Shown here one piece after another: positions 24,761 through 34,350 of a stretch of DNA of 64,000 bases. This DNA is from RYN-230 sp963770535. GTDB taxonomy: Bacteria; Actinomycetota; Actinomycetes; Streptosporangiales; Streptosporangiaceae. A program made the translations under genes and the position numbers. Numbering within the stretch: the first letter of the stretch is position 1; every line of letters begins with the position of its first letter. The notes under the pieces were generated by a model that was given only the letters and a program-made list of their open reading frames with translations, was not told the origin of the DNA and made no database searches. The stretch covers positions 124,001-188,000 of the forward strand of contig CAVYPZ010000004.1 of assembly GCA_963770535.1 (NCBI GenBank). The letters are read 5' to 3'.

Positions 24761-25965
24761 GGTGCCGGGGCCCGCTCCTCGCAGGCCCAGGGTGAACCGT
24801 AATCGTTCAGCAGGTCCAGGAACGGAACGGGCGGCAGGGCCTCCGGGCCGAGCACGCCCGAGCCGGACCATGCTCCCGAGTCCATCAGCTCGAGCGCCAC
24901 CACCGGGTTGACGGCGGTCTGCCAGACCACCGCCTGGGAGCCGTACTCCGCCATGGACCAGGCGTTGTCCACCACGTGGTGCAGGTAGACCTCGCGGGGC
25001 GCGCCGTCCTTGCCCGTCCCGGTCACCCAGGTACCGGCGCAGGTCACGCCCGTCATCTTGTCGCCGAGCGAGGCCGGGTCGGGCAGACAGGCGGCGACCA
25101 CGTCACGAGGGGATACGCTGGCGGCGCCTACCGTCACCGGGTCGGTGCGGTCCAGGCCCAGCTTGTGCAGGGTCTCCAGGACGCCGATGAACTCGGCGCC
25201 CAGGCCGTACTTGAACGTCACCCGCTGAGCTTCCACCCAGCGCGGCATCAGCAGCACTTCCTCGTGCTCCACGTTGACGCACTCGACCGGGCCGATGCCG
25301 GCCGGGAACGTGAACACCTCGGGCTCGCTGAACGGCGGGGTAGTGAACCAGCCCCGGTCCTTTTCCCAGACAACTGGCGGGTTGAGGCATTCCTCGATCG
25401 TGGTCCAGATGGAGAAGGTCGGGGCGAAGTCGTAGCCGGCCACCTCCAGGTTGGCACCGTCACGCACGCCCAGCTCGTCGATGTCGCCGAACAGCTCATC
25501 GGCCGCGTACCGGGCGAACACGTCGGACAGGCCCGGCTCCACGCCCATGCCTGCCAGCGCCAGCCGGCCTGACTGCTCCCAGTCGCCCGCCAGGGCGAAC
25601 TGGTCGTCACCGAGCTTCACGCCGGTCCGGCTGTACGGCGCGTCCGGATCCGGGTGAGACAGCGACATGGCCATGTCCATGTAGTGCACCCGGGCCTGCA
25701 GCGCGGCGGTGAACAGCGGCATCACGAACCGCGGGTCCGTGGCGTTCATCAGCACATCGCAGGAGTGCTCGGCCAGCAGGGCCGCGGTCGCGGCCTCGTC
25801 CCGTGCGTCCAGCCGGACGGCCTGGTAGCTGTCCTTGGCGGCCGCGGCATGCTGGGCGCGAGCCAGGTCGTAGTCTGCGACGACCAGATCGGCAAAGGCA
25901 CGGCGGGCGGCAATCCGGGCGAAGGCCGTACCGACTCCGCCAGCCCCGACGAGAAGGATGCGCAT
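24751..25965 (-). CDS. Saccharopine dehydrogenase-family enzyme
   Basis: A 404-residue NAD(P) oxidoreductase. It begins MRILLVGAGGVGTAFARIAA with a Rossmann motif, and has DVLMNATDPRFVMPLF, VHYMDMAMSL and GMGVEPGLSDVFARYAADEL, as in the saccharopine dehydrogenase/carboxynorspermidine synthase group. Given the aminobutyraldehyde dehydrogenase and permease next to it, a role in polyamine or lysine metabolism (for example a carboxy(nor)spermidine-type reductase) is plausible but unproven. ATG 25965 is favoured over the in-frame ATG 25983 because it opens directly on the Rossmann strand and has AGGATCAG upstream. The coding end runs into the 16-bp tandem repeat. Confidence 0.8.
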   Translation of the reverse strand: MRILLVGAGGVGTAFARIAARRAFADLVVADYDLARAQHAAAAKDSYQAVRLDARDEAATAALLAEHSCDVLMNATDPRFVMPLFTAALQARVHYMDMAMSLSHPDPDAPYSRTGVKLGDDQFALAGDWEQSGRLALAGMGVEPGLSDVFARYAADELFGDIDELGVRDGANLEVAGYDFAPTFSIWTTIEECLNPPVVWEKDRGWFTTPPFSEPEVFTFPAGIGPVECVNVEHEEVLLMPRWVEAQRVTFKYGLGAEFIGVLETLHKLGLDRTDPVTVGAASVSPRDVVAACLPDPASLGDKMTGVTCAGTWVTGTGKDGAPREVYLHHVVDNAWSMAEYGSQAVVWQTAVNPVVALELMDSGAWSGSGVLGPEALPPVPFLDLLNDYGSPWACEERAPAPRP

Positions 25966-26226
25966 ACGTCTGATCCTAGCCATGTACTGGCCGGGATAAC
26001 ACGGGACCAGTCGTGATACGTGCGCGCTACGACGGAAATCGTTGCCGAGACGGCCCATACGTGCTAGAACCGTGGCAGTTGGGTACAGGTCTATAGTTAA
26101 CGCTACTCAGCGCCACGGCGGTCCGGATCGGCTCACCAGGGAAGACTCCGTCCTGGGGCAGGCCGACGGGCCGCGTCCGAATTCTCAACCCGGCCTGCTC
26201 GGGTTCTTTGCCAGGAGGGGGGAGCC
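25966..26226 (+). promoter_or_regulatory. Divergent promoter region between the dehydrogenase and the permease
   Basis: This 261-base gap holds TATAGT at 26092-26097, a good -10 for the permease without a clear -35, and a strong AGGAGGGGGAG ribosome site at about 26212-26222. It is less GC-rich than the genes. No repressor palindrome was recognised. Confidence 0.35.
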
Positions 26227-27789
26227 ATGGCGACCGCTACGCCGGAGGCTCAGCCAGTCGAGGAATCCAGGGACAAGGGGCTGAAGACCGGCGCCCTCGG
26301 CCTGGTATCCAGTGTCGTGATGGGAGTCGCCTCGACGGCCCCTGCCTACAGTCTCGCCGCGACCCTCTTCTTCGTGGTCGCCCTGGTCGGCCTGAAGTCA
26401 CCGGCGGTCGCCGTGCTGGCGTTCGTGCCGATGCTGCTCTGCTCGATCGGCTACAGCGAGATGAACAAGGCCGACCCGGACTGCGGCACCACGTTCACGT
26501 GGGCTACCCGGGCCTTCGGCCCGAAGACCGGCTGGGCCGGCGGCTGGGCCATCGTCGCCGCGGACATCCTGGTCATGGCCAGCCTGGCTCAGGTGGCCGG
26601 ACAGTACGTGTTCTTCCTGTTCCAGGGCTCGAACAGCTCGATCGGCGCGAACGCGTCCGGGGGCTGGGTGCTGCTGGTGGGCATCGTGTGGATCATCCTG
26701 ATGACCTACATCTGCTACCGCGGCATCGAGGTCTCGGCCAACTTCCAGAAGATCCTGCTATCCATCGAAGTCGTCATGCTCCTGGTCATGTCGGTGACCG
26801 CGCTGGTCAAGGTGGGCGTCAGCCACCCGGCCGGGTCCGTCACCCCGAGCTTCGGCTGGTTGCTGCCCACCCACCTCACGCTGTCCGCGTTCATCGGCGG
26901 GCTCATCCTCATGCTCTTCATCTACTGGGGCTGGGACACCGCCGTGTCGGTCAATGAGGAAACCAAGGACAAGGCCAAGACGCCCGGCCGGGCGGCGATC
27001 ATCTCCACCGTGCTCCTGCTGATCACCTACGCGATCGTCATCTTCTCAATGCAGGCGTTCGCCGGGATCGGCAGTAAGGGAGTCGGCCTGACGAACCCCG
27101 CGCACCAGTTCGACGTGCTGTCGGTGACCGGCAGTGCCATCTTCGGCTCCTCTGGGTTCGGCACGTTCCTGTCCCGGCTGCTGATCCTGATGGTGCTCAG
27201 CTCGGCCGCCGCCTCGACCCAGACCACGATCCTGCCCACGGCCCGTACCACCCTGTCGATGGCCGCCTACAAGGCCATCCCGGCGTCATTCGCCAGGATC
27301 CACCCCAAGAACCTGACGCCCACCGTCTCCACGATCGTGATGGGCATCATCTCGATCGCCCTGTACATCCCGCTGAACTACATCGCCGGCGGTAACCCGA
27401 TCGGTGATGCGGTCACCGCCATCGGGCTGTATATCGCCTTCTACTATGGGCTGACCGCCTTCTCTTGCGTCTGGTACTACCGGGCCACCCTGACCAGCAG
27501 CGCCCGCAACCTCTGGATGCGCGGCATCCTGCCCGGCCTCGGCGGCCTGATCATGTACGCGGCGGGCATCTACGCCCTGCAGAGCGACTGGACGGCGACC
27601 AGCGGCTACACGTTCTGGACGGTCCCCGGGCTGCACTGGGAGATAGGCGGCATCTTCATCATCGCCTTCCTGGCCGCGCTGGCGGGCCTGATCGGGTTCG
27701 TCTACATGCGGCTCAGCGCGCCCGCCTTCTTCCGGAAGGAGACCCTGACCAGGGGCACGCCGACGCTGGTCCCTGACCCCGAGGTGTAG
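26227..27789 (+). CDS. APC-family amino acid/polyamine permease
   Basis: A 520-residue inner-membrane permease with about 12 hydrophobic segments. The N-terminal family motif is visible as GLVSSVVMGVASTAPAYSLA, and the conserved GGWAIVAADILVMASLAQVA and YWGWDTAVSVNEETKD follow. This subgroup imports amino acids or diamines by proton coupling. The ATG at 26227 has an excellent ribosome site. It is divergent from the saccharopine-dehydrogenase-like and aminobutyraldehyde-dehydrogenase genes, suggesting uptake of the substrate they degrade (for example putrescine, GABA or lysine); this is inference from position. Confidence 0.87.
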   Translation: MATATPEAQPVEESRDKGLKTGALGLVSSVVMGVASTAPAYSLAATLFFVVALVGLKSPAVAVLAFVPMLLCSIGYSEMNKADPDCGTTFTWATRAFGPKTGWAGGWAIVAADILVMASLAQVAGQYVFFLFQGSNSSIGANASGGWVLLVGIVWIILMTYICYRGIEVSANFQKILLSIEVVMLLVMSVTALVKVGVSHPAGSVTPSFGWLLPTHLTLSAFIGGLILMLFIYWGWDTAVSVNEETKDKAKTPGRAAIISTVLLLITYAIVIFSMQAFAGIGSKGVGLTNPAHQFDVLSVTGSAIFGSSGFGTFLSRLLILMVLSSAAASTQTTILPTARTTLSMAAYKAIPASFARIHPKNLTPTVSTIVMGIISIALYIPLNYIAGGNPIGDAVTAIGLYIAFYYGLTAFSCVWYYRATLTSSARNLWMRGILPGLGGLIMYAAGIYALQSDWTATSGYTFWTVPGLHWEIGGIFIIAFLAALAGLIGFVYMRLSAPAFFRKETLTRGTPTLVPDPEV

Positions 27790-27865
27790 CCGGTCCGGGC
27801 CTCCCACCCGGCGTGGTCCGGGTGGCATTGGACCCGTCCCAGGGCGGGATGTCGGTGCAAGAGCC

Positions 27866-27877
27866 TAGGCTTGACTA
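27866..27877 (+). promoter_or_regulatory. pcrA -10 element placing transcription start at the GTG
   Basis: TAGGCT at 27866-27871 ends seven bases before the pcrA GTG (27878-27880), the geometry expected for a leaderless mRNA. No ribosome site precedes the GTG, which agrees. Confidence 0.5.
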
Positions 27878-30120
27878 GTGACCGCCACCACAGCCGCTGA
27901 CTCCCTCCTGGAGGGCCTGAACCCGCAGCAGCGGGAGGCCGTCGTGCACCAGGGCTCGCCGCTGCTCATCGTGGCGGGCGCCGGGTCGGGCAAGACCAGG
28001 GTGCTGACCCGCAGGATCGCCTACCTGCTGGCCGCGCGCGAGGTGAGCCCCAGCGAGATCCTGGCCATCACGTTCACCAACAAGGCGGCGGGCGAGATGG
28101 CGGCGCGGGTGGCCGGGCTCACCGGGCTGCGCTCGCGGGCCATGTGGGTGATGACGTTCCACTCCGCCTGCGTGCGGATCCTGCGCCGGGAGGCGCCGCG
28201 GTTCGGTTACCCCTCGTCCTTCTCGATCTACGACCAGGCGGACTCGCAGCGCCTCATGGCCCTGGTCTGCCGCGAGCTGGACCTGGACCCCAAGCACCAT
28301 CCGCCGAAGGCGATGCTGGCCCAGGTGTCCAACCTCAAGAACGAGCTGGTGGATTATGAGACGTTCCTGGCGCGGGCGGACAATTACCGGGACAAGGCGC
28401 TGGCCCAGGCCTACGCGGAGTACCAGCGCCGCCTGGTAGCCGCGGGGGCGATGGACTTCGATGACCTGATCATGGTCACCGTCAACCTGCTGCAGGCGTT
28501 CCCGGAGGTCGCCGAGACCTACCGGCGCCGGTTCCGGCACATCTTGGTGGACGAGTACCAGGACACCAATCATGCCCAGTACATGCTGGTCAGGGAGCTG
28601 GTCTCGCACCCGGCCTGGCAGTCAGACGACGAGGACGCCGGCCCGCTGCCGCCCGCCGAGCTGGTCGTGGTCGGCGACGCGGACCAGTCCATCTACGCGT
28701 TCCGCGGTGCCACCATCCGCAACATCGAGGAATTCACCCGGGACTTCACCGATGCGAGCGTGATCATGCTGGAGCAGAACTACCGCTCCACGCAGAACAT
28801 CCTGGCCGCGGCCAACGCAGTGGTATCCCGCAATTCCGGCCGGCTGCCCAAGAACCTCTGGTCCGACGCGGGGGACGGGCCGCCGATCGTCGGGTACGTG
28901 GCCGACAGCGAGCACGATGAGGCCGCCTTCGTGGCCGAGGAGGTGGACCGGCTGGGGGACGAGGGTGAGGCCACCCCTGGTGACGTCGCCGTGTTCTACC
29001 GGACCAACGCGCAGTCCCGCGTGTTCGAGGAAGTGTTCATCCGGGCCGGCGTGCCGTACAAGGTGGTCGGCGGCGTCCGCTTCTACGAGCGCCGCGAGGT
29101 CCGTGACCTGCTGGCCTACCTGCGGCTGACCGCCAATCCCGGGGACGAGGTGTCGCTGCGGCGGATCCTCAACGTGCCCCGCCGCGGCATCGGGGAACGG
29201 GCCGAGGCGTGCGTGGCCGCGCTGGCCCAGCGTGACCGGATCACGTTTGCGCAGGCCCTGGCCCGGCCCGACGACGCACCCGGCCTGGCCGCCCGGTCGG
29301 CCAAGGCCATCGCTTCCTTCAACGAGCTGATGACCCGGCTGCGGGCCGAGTCGCAGGCCGGCCTGCCCGTGGCCGACCTGGCCGAGATGATCCTGGACCA
29401 GTCCGGCTACCTGGCCGAGCTGCAGAACTCCACCGACCTGCAGGACGCGAGCCGGATCGAGAACCTGAACGAGCTCGTGTCGGTGGCCCGGGAGTTCGAC
29501 GCCCAGCGCCCGGACGGCACGCTCACCGACTTCCTGGAGCAGGTGTCCCTGGTGGCCGACGCCGACGAGATCCCCGACGGGGAACGCCACGGCGGCGTGG
29601 TCACGCTCATGACCCTGCACACCGCCAAGGGCCTGGAGTTTCCGGTGGTATTCCTGACCGGGATGGAGGAGCACGTCTTCCCGCACCAGCGCTCGATGAC
29701 CGACGACAAGGAACTCGAGGAAGAGCGGCGCCTGGCCTATGTGGGCATTACCCGGGCGCAACGCCGGCTCTACCTCACCCGGGCAGTGGCCCGCACCTGG
29801 TGGGGCCGGCCTGAGTATCACAAGCAGTCGAGGTTCCTGGACGAGATCCCCGGCCACCTGATCGAGTGGCGCCGGGACGAGCGTGCCGTGGCCGCGCCCT
29901 CCGCGGAGCGGCTGGCCCAGCGCCCCGGCGTGCGCACCCCGGCAACCGGCGGGTACCGTCGCTCAGCCCAGGTGACAAGGTGACCCACGACGCGTACGGG
30001 CTCGGCACCGTCCTGTCCGTCGAGGGCCGGGGTGACGATCCCGAAGCCAAGATCGACTTCGGTGGCGAGTACGGGATCAAGCACCTGGTGCTGCGCTACG
30101 CGCCTATCGAGAAGCTGTAG
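27878..30120 (+). CDS. pcrA: ATP-dependent DNA helicase PcrA/UvrD (one-base frameshift near the 3' end)
   Basis: A superfamily 1A 3'-5' helicase for DNA repair and replication-fork clearance. Walker A is AGAGSGKT at residues 33-40. Other helicase motifs are ILVDEYQDTNHAQ (Walker B), GDADQSIYAFRGA, LEQNYRS, VTLMTLHTAKGLEF and YVGITRAQRRLY. After RTPATGG a one-base deletion in the G run at 29951-29953 shifts the frame. The correct tail (VPSLSPGDKVTHDAYGLGTV, ending LRYAPIEKL) continues in the next frame to a TAG at 30118-30120. This tail is the Tudor-like domain that binds RNA polymerase in PcrA. Corrected length is 747 residues. Confidence 0.93.
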
Positions 30121-30236
30121 CCCCGGGCGCGGGCGCGTGCCCCGGGATGTGACGTATGCCGCCCGGCGGGCCGTGCAGGTAACACGCGGGTTACCCTGCA
30201 AGGACAGGACAGTCGCGGACGGCCAGGAGGCAGGTC

Positions 30237-30654
30237 ATGGGAACGATCCGGGTCGTCATTGCCAAGCCCGGGCTGGACGGTCACGACCGGGGGGCCAAGG
30301 TAGTGGCCAGGGCGCTGCGCGATGCGGGCGTGGAGGTCATCTACACCGGGCTGCACCAGACCCCCGAGCAGATCGTCGCTACTGCCATCCAGGAAGACGC
30401 CGACGCCATCGGGCTGTCCATCCTGTCCGGGGCGCACATGACCCAGTTCACCCGCGTCCTGGAGTTGCTGGCCGAGCGCGGGGCCAGCGACATCGTGGTG
30501 TTCGGCGGCGGCATCGTTCCCGCGGCGGACATCACCGAGCTGGAGAGGCTGGGCGTGGCGAAGATTTTCACCCCCGGCGCCTCCACCTACGAGATCGTGG
30601 AGTGGGTGGAGTCCCATCTCGGCGGCGAGGCCGGCCGCGGGGGTTACCGCGTAG
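30237..30654 (+). CDS. icmB: Small B12-binding mutase subunit, IcmB-like (probable one-base frameshift)
   Basis: A stand-alone cobalamin-binding domain like the small subunit of isobutyryl-CoA mutase. The B12 signature is complete: DGHDRG with His16, LSILSGAH and FGGGIVP. As written the frame runs on past residue 138 into an Arg/Pro-rich stretch to 30929, opposite another gene. If the G run at 30639-30643 has one base too many, the protein ends at TAG 30652-30654 with 138 residues, the usual size of IcmB. The order pcrA then icmB then sucCD matches Streptomyces. The large subunit IcmA is not in the window. A ribosome site AGGAGG precedes the ATG by about seven bases. Confidence 0.82.
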
Positions 30655-30810
30655 CAGGGCAGCTGATCGTCCGCCATGCTGGCTGCCGGCTGTCCGCCGT
30701 CCGGCGTCCGCCGTCCGGGGGCGCGCTGCCGTCCGCCCTTCCTGCTGGGCGTCCGGCGTCCGCGCTGGCCGTCCGCCGTCCAGGCCGCAGGGTGGCCGTC
30801 CGCCTTCCGG
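30655..30810 (+). repeat. GTCCGCC/GTCCGGC low-complexity stretch between convergent genes
   Basis: A run of CCGTCCG-, GGCGTCCG- and CCGCCGTCC-type heptamers fills about 30690-30800. It separates the IcmB-like gene from the nuclease-like gene on the other strand. Nothing coding is supported here once the frameshifts on both sides are considered. Confidence 0.45.
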
Positions 30811-31790
30811 CTAACCAGGAGCCGGGAGGGTCCGCACCGCCAGCCGGGGCCCGGCGCGTCCGGCCTCGAGAGCCGACCGTATTTCCGCGGCGACCACGGC
30901 GGCTTCCGTGCGGATCCGCTGGGGCGTGACGGGCATGACGTTGATCCCCAGGGCGCCATGCCGGGTGCTGCGGCGGAGCGTGCGCTCGCTAGTCTTCCGG
31001 GGAGAGGTGCCACTGCCCGGGAATCCACTTCCACGACCACCCCGGCATCCGGCCACCACGCGTCGGCCATGGCCACGAAGTCCCGTCCGGAGTACAGCCG
31101 GGCATTGAAGAGGGGTGGCGGGAGCCCGTGCGCCCGGATCAGGTCGCGCAGATCTCCCTCGGCCACGGACCGGATGCCGTCCGCCACCTCGGCGAGCACC
31201 CGGCGCAGCCACGCCGACTGGCGCACCGGCGCATGCACGAGCTCCTCGACGAGCTGGTCTAACCGGCACCGGCGCCGCTGCACCGCGTCCGCGGCGACGG
31301 CCCGTACCTCCCGGAACGACCCCAGCTCCCGCGCCGCGTCCGCCACCGCCCGTGCCGCCTCCGCGAACCGCAGCGCCCCGTCGGTGTACACGAACTCCGG
31401 CATCCGCGTAGTCGGCCAGATTCGGACGAAGCCCTGGCTTCGCCGGGCGGTCCGGGCCGGCACCAGCACGGTGACCATGCTGCCTTCCCGCACGCGGACG
31501 CCATGGTGCGCCAGTGCGGCTGTGCCGGTTAAGACGCTGCCAGTTCCGGCGCACTGCAGCGCGGCGATCTCGATTTGCCTTCGGGTCGGGGTGCCGGTCA
31601 CCGTCAGGTAGACCCCGGGCAGCAGACGCTGCCACGGGCCAACGGGGCGGATCCGGTGCCGGAGCTGGTCGGGAGTCATGCCGCAGGCCAGGGCCTGTTC
31701 CCGGGCGATGATGAGGTCCTGGTGGCGGAGGAGGCGATTCAGGGCTGCCTCGTCCAGCCCCGCTTCTTTCAATGGCCCAGACGGTGTCAC
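30811..31790 (-). CDS. AbiEi-like/DUF559 endonuclease-like protein (two one-base frameshifts)
   Basis: The first 250 residues resemble the actinobacterial family with an N-terminal winged-helix/AbiEi antitoxin-like part (LIIAREQALACGMTPDQLRH, LLPGVYLTVTGTPTRRQ) and a C-terminal restriction-endonuclease-like DUF559/Vsr fold. The nuclease core starts WWPDAGVVVEVDSR. After that an extra base in CCCGGG at about 31016-31021 and another near 30986-30992 break the frame. The expected QWHLSPED and RTLRRSTRHGALGINVMPV segments are found in the other two frames, with the end at LAVRTLPAPG. Corrected length is about 325 residues, typical for the family. Function is unknown; these genes are frequent, scattered and usually solitary in actinobacteria. 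The GTG start at 31790 is a guess. Confidence 0.65.
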
Positions 31791-31860
31791 GCTGAGAGCA
31801 TGCCGCCACCGTCCGACATTTCTGGCCCTCTGAGCCCGCAGCGCCCCATTCCGCGGTTGA

Positions 31861-31906
31861 TGATCATGGGCTTACTGGGCCCATGGCCCCAGTAAGCCCA
31901 TGATCA
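31861..31906 (+). repeat. 46-bp palindromic element, copy 3
   Basis: TGATCATGGGCTTACTGGG (31861-31879), spacer CCCATGGC, then its perfect complement CCCAGTAAGCCCATGATCA (31888-31906). Layout is identical to the copies at 4635 and 11421. It lies 70 bases upstream of the divergent DUF559-like gene and about 230 bases upstream of sucC. Confidence 0.85.
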
Positions 31907-32081
31907 CAAACAGGGCCTGGGGTTATCGGGACTGGTGGGGTCAGTGGGGCGCGTGTCGTGGTAACCCCGGCCTCGGCCCACGGACCTGCCGGTCCGGGCC
32001 CGTTCATCCCTGGCCCAGCCGGGACGAGCAGCCGGCCGAGGGGTTGCGCGGGGTGAACGGGGGAGGGTGCTGCCCGCCCGG

Positions 32082-32087
32082 TAGGCT
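32082..32087 (+). promoter_or_regulatory. Probable sucC -10 element
   Basis: TAGGCT at 32082-32087 would start transcription near 32094, giving a leader of about 40 bases before the sucC GTG at 32135. The 344-base gap from 31791 also contains the palindrome at 31861 and no gene. Confidence 0.45.
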
Positions 32088-32134
32088 GCGTGCGGAATCC
32101 TGCTCACCCGAGGTCACCCCGAGGACGGACGCTA

Positions 32135-33332
32135 GTGGACCTGTTTGAGTATCAGGCGAAAGAACTGTTCGCCGAGTACGGGGTACCCGTACAGCGCGGC
32201 CGGGTCGCCTCCACCCCCGAAGAGGCGCGCGAGATCGCCGAGGGCTTCGCGGCCGAGGGTTCGTCCCTCGTCGTGGTGAAGGCCCAGGTGAAGAGCCGGC
32301 GGCCGGGGCAAGGCCGGCGGGGTCAAGCTCGCCAACGGCCCCGATGAGGCGGAGGCCAAGGCCCGCCAGATCCTCGGCATGGACATCAAGGGCCACACCG
32401 TGCACACGGTCCTGATCGCCGAGGCCGTGGACATCGCGCAGGAGTACTACCTGTCCTTCCTGCTGGACCGGGCGGCCCGGACCTTCGTGGCGATCTGCTC
32501 GGTGCAGGGCGGCATGGAGATCGAGGAGGTCGCGCACACCAGCCCCGAGGCGGTCGCGCGGATCCCGGTCAACCCGCTGAGCGGGGTGGACGCGGCCAAG
32601 GCCGCCGAGATCATCCAGGCGGGCGCGATCCCGGCTGAGGCCGCGCAGCAGGCGGCGCTGCTCGCCGAGCGGCTCTGGGCCGTGTTCGCGGACGAGGACT
32701 GCACCCTGGTCGAGGTCAACCCCATGGCCCTGACCGACCAGGGCGACGTGCTCGCCGTGGACGGGAAGGTCAGCCTGGACGACAACGCGTCCTTCCGCCA
32801 GGACCACGCGAAGTTCGAGGATCCCGGCGCGGCGGACCCGATCGAGGCGCGGGCCAAGGCCAAGCATCTCAACTACGTCAAGCTCGACGGCCAGGTGGGC
32901 ATCATCGGGAACGGGGCCGGGCTGGTCATGTCCACCCTGGACGTGGTGGCCCTGGCCGGGGAGCCGTTCGGCGGTATGAAGCCTGCGAACTTCCTGGACA
33001 TCGGCGGCGGCGCGTCGGCCGAGGTGATGGCGGACGGGCTGGAGATCGTGCTGTCCGACGCCTCCGTCCGCAGCGTCCTGGTCAACGTGTTCGGCGGCAT
33101 CACCTCGTGCGACGCGGTCGCCAACGGGATCGTGTCGGCGATCGGCATGCTGGCCGCCAAGGGCGAGGAGGTCCGGCACCCGATCGTGGTCCGGCTGGAC
33201 GGCAACAACGCCGAGGAGGGCCGCCGGATCCTCGCTGACGCAGATTTGCCGGTGGTCGAGCAGGTCGCGACCATGGACGACGCAGCCCGGCGTGCCGCGG
33301 AACTGGCCGCTGCCGCCCCGACGGGAGCATGA
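32135..33332 (+). CDS. sucC: Succinate-CoA ligase beta subunit (one-base frameshift)
   Basis: ADP-forming succinyl-CoA synthetase beta chain, TCA cycle. MDLFEYQAKELFAEYGVPVQ opens the ATP-grasp domain, and VVVKAQVK is the expected lysine strand. One extra C at about 32296 (AGAGCCGGC) then shifts the frame; correcting it gives the standard SGGRGKAGGVKLANGPDEAE, which joins MDIKGHTVHTVLIAEAVDI and the C-terminal GGITSCDAVANGIVSA. Corrected length is 398 residues, the family norm. GTG 32135 is set by homology (MDLFEYQAK). sucD follows one base after the stop. Confidence 0.93.
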
Positions 33333-33333
33333 G

Positions 33334-34221
33334 ATGGCGATTTTCCTGACCGGCGGCAGCCGGGTCATGATCCAGGGCATCACGGGCTCGGAAGGCACCA
33401 AGCACGGCCGCCGGATGCTCGCCGCGGGCACCACGGTCGTCGGCGGCACCAACCCGCGCAAGGCCGGGCAGACCGTGGACCTGGGCGGTACTGAAGTGCC
33501 GGTGTTCGGCACCGTCGCCGAGACCATGGCGGCGACGGGCGCGGACGTGTCGGTGGTCTTCGTCCCGCCGGCGGGCACCAAGGACGCGGTGATCGAGGCC
33601 GTGGACGCGGGGATCCCGCTGGTGATCGTGATCACCGAGGGCATCCCCGTCCACGACACTGCGATCTTCTGGGCCTACGCCTCCGCCAAGGGCAACCAGA
33701 CGCGCATCGTGGGCCCGAACTGCCCCGGGGTCGCGTCGCCGGGCAAGTCCAACGCCGGGATCATCCCGGCCGACATCACCACCGAGGGCCGGATCGGGCT
33801 GGTCTCCAAGTCCGGCACGCTGACCTACCAGATGATGTACGAACTGCGGGACATCGGCTTCTCCACCGCAGTCGGGATCGGCGGCGACCCGGTCATCGGC
33901 ACCACGCACATCGATTGCCTCGCCGCGTTCGAGGATGACCCCGAGACCGACGCGATCGTGATGATCGGCGAGATCGGCGGCGACGCCGAGGAACGGGCCG
34001 CAGCTTACGTCGAGGCGAACGTGACCAAGCCAGTGGTGGCGTACGTGGCAGGCTTCACCGCCCCCGAGGGCAAGACCATGGGCCACGCCGGCGCCATCAT
34101 CTCCGGTTCCGCGGGCACCGCGCAGGCCAAGAAGGAAGCCCTGGAGAAGGTCGGGGTGCGCGTCGGCCGGACACCGAGCGAGACCGCCCGCCTCGTCCGC
34201 GAGGTAATGCGGGCCACCTGA
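33334..34221 (+). CDS. sucD: Succinate-CoA ligase alpha subunit
   Basis: The 295-residue alpha chain that binds CoA and carries the phosphohistidine. MAIFLTGGSRVMIQGITGSEG is the CoA-binding N-terminus, GIPVHDT and GPNCPGV are typical, and the phosphorylated histidine lies in MGHAGAIISGSAGTAQAKK. The ATG at 33334 has CGGGAG just upstream, inside the end of sucC, so the two subunits are translationally coupled. After the stop, a 23-base repeat (CGGCGGCCATATGCCCCGG type) is present twice before the next gene. Confidence 0.96.
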   Translation: MAIFLTGGSRVMIQGITGSEGTKHGRRMLAAGTTVVGGTNPRKAGQTVDLGGTEVPVFGTVAETMAATGADVSVVFVPPAGTKDAVIEAVDAGIPLVIVITEGIPVHDTAIFWAYASAKGNQTRIVGPNCPGVASPGKSNAGIIPADITTEGRIGLVSKSGTLTYQMMYELRDIGFSTAVGIGGDPVIGTTHIDCLAAFEDDPETDAIVMIGEIGGDAEERAAAYVEANVTKPVVAYVAGFTAPEGKTMGHAGAIISGSAGTAQAKKEALEKVGVRVGRTPSETARLVREVMRAT

Positions 34222-34350
34222 CGCCCGGGCCCCGGGTCCGGTCGGGCCGGCGGCCATATGCCCCGGACCCAGCCCGGCGGCCCATATGCCCCGGTCCGCG
34301 CGCGGCGCGCCTCCACCATCCCTGGCCCGTCGAGGCCAGGATTGGTAATC

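Noticed and set aside
30655..30929. C-terminal extension of the IcmB-like protein to 30929
   Set aside because: Arg/Pro-rich, antisense to the end of the DUF559-like gene and absent from the family; a single extra G in a G run explains it better.
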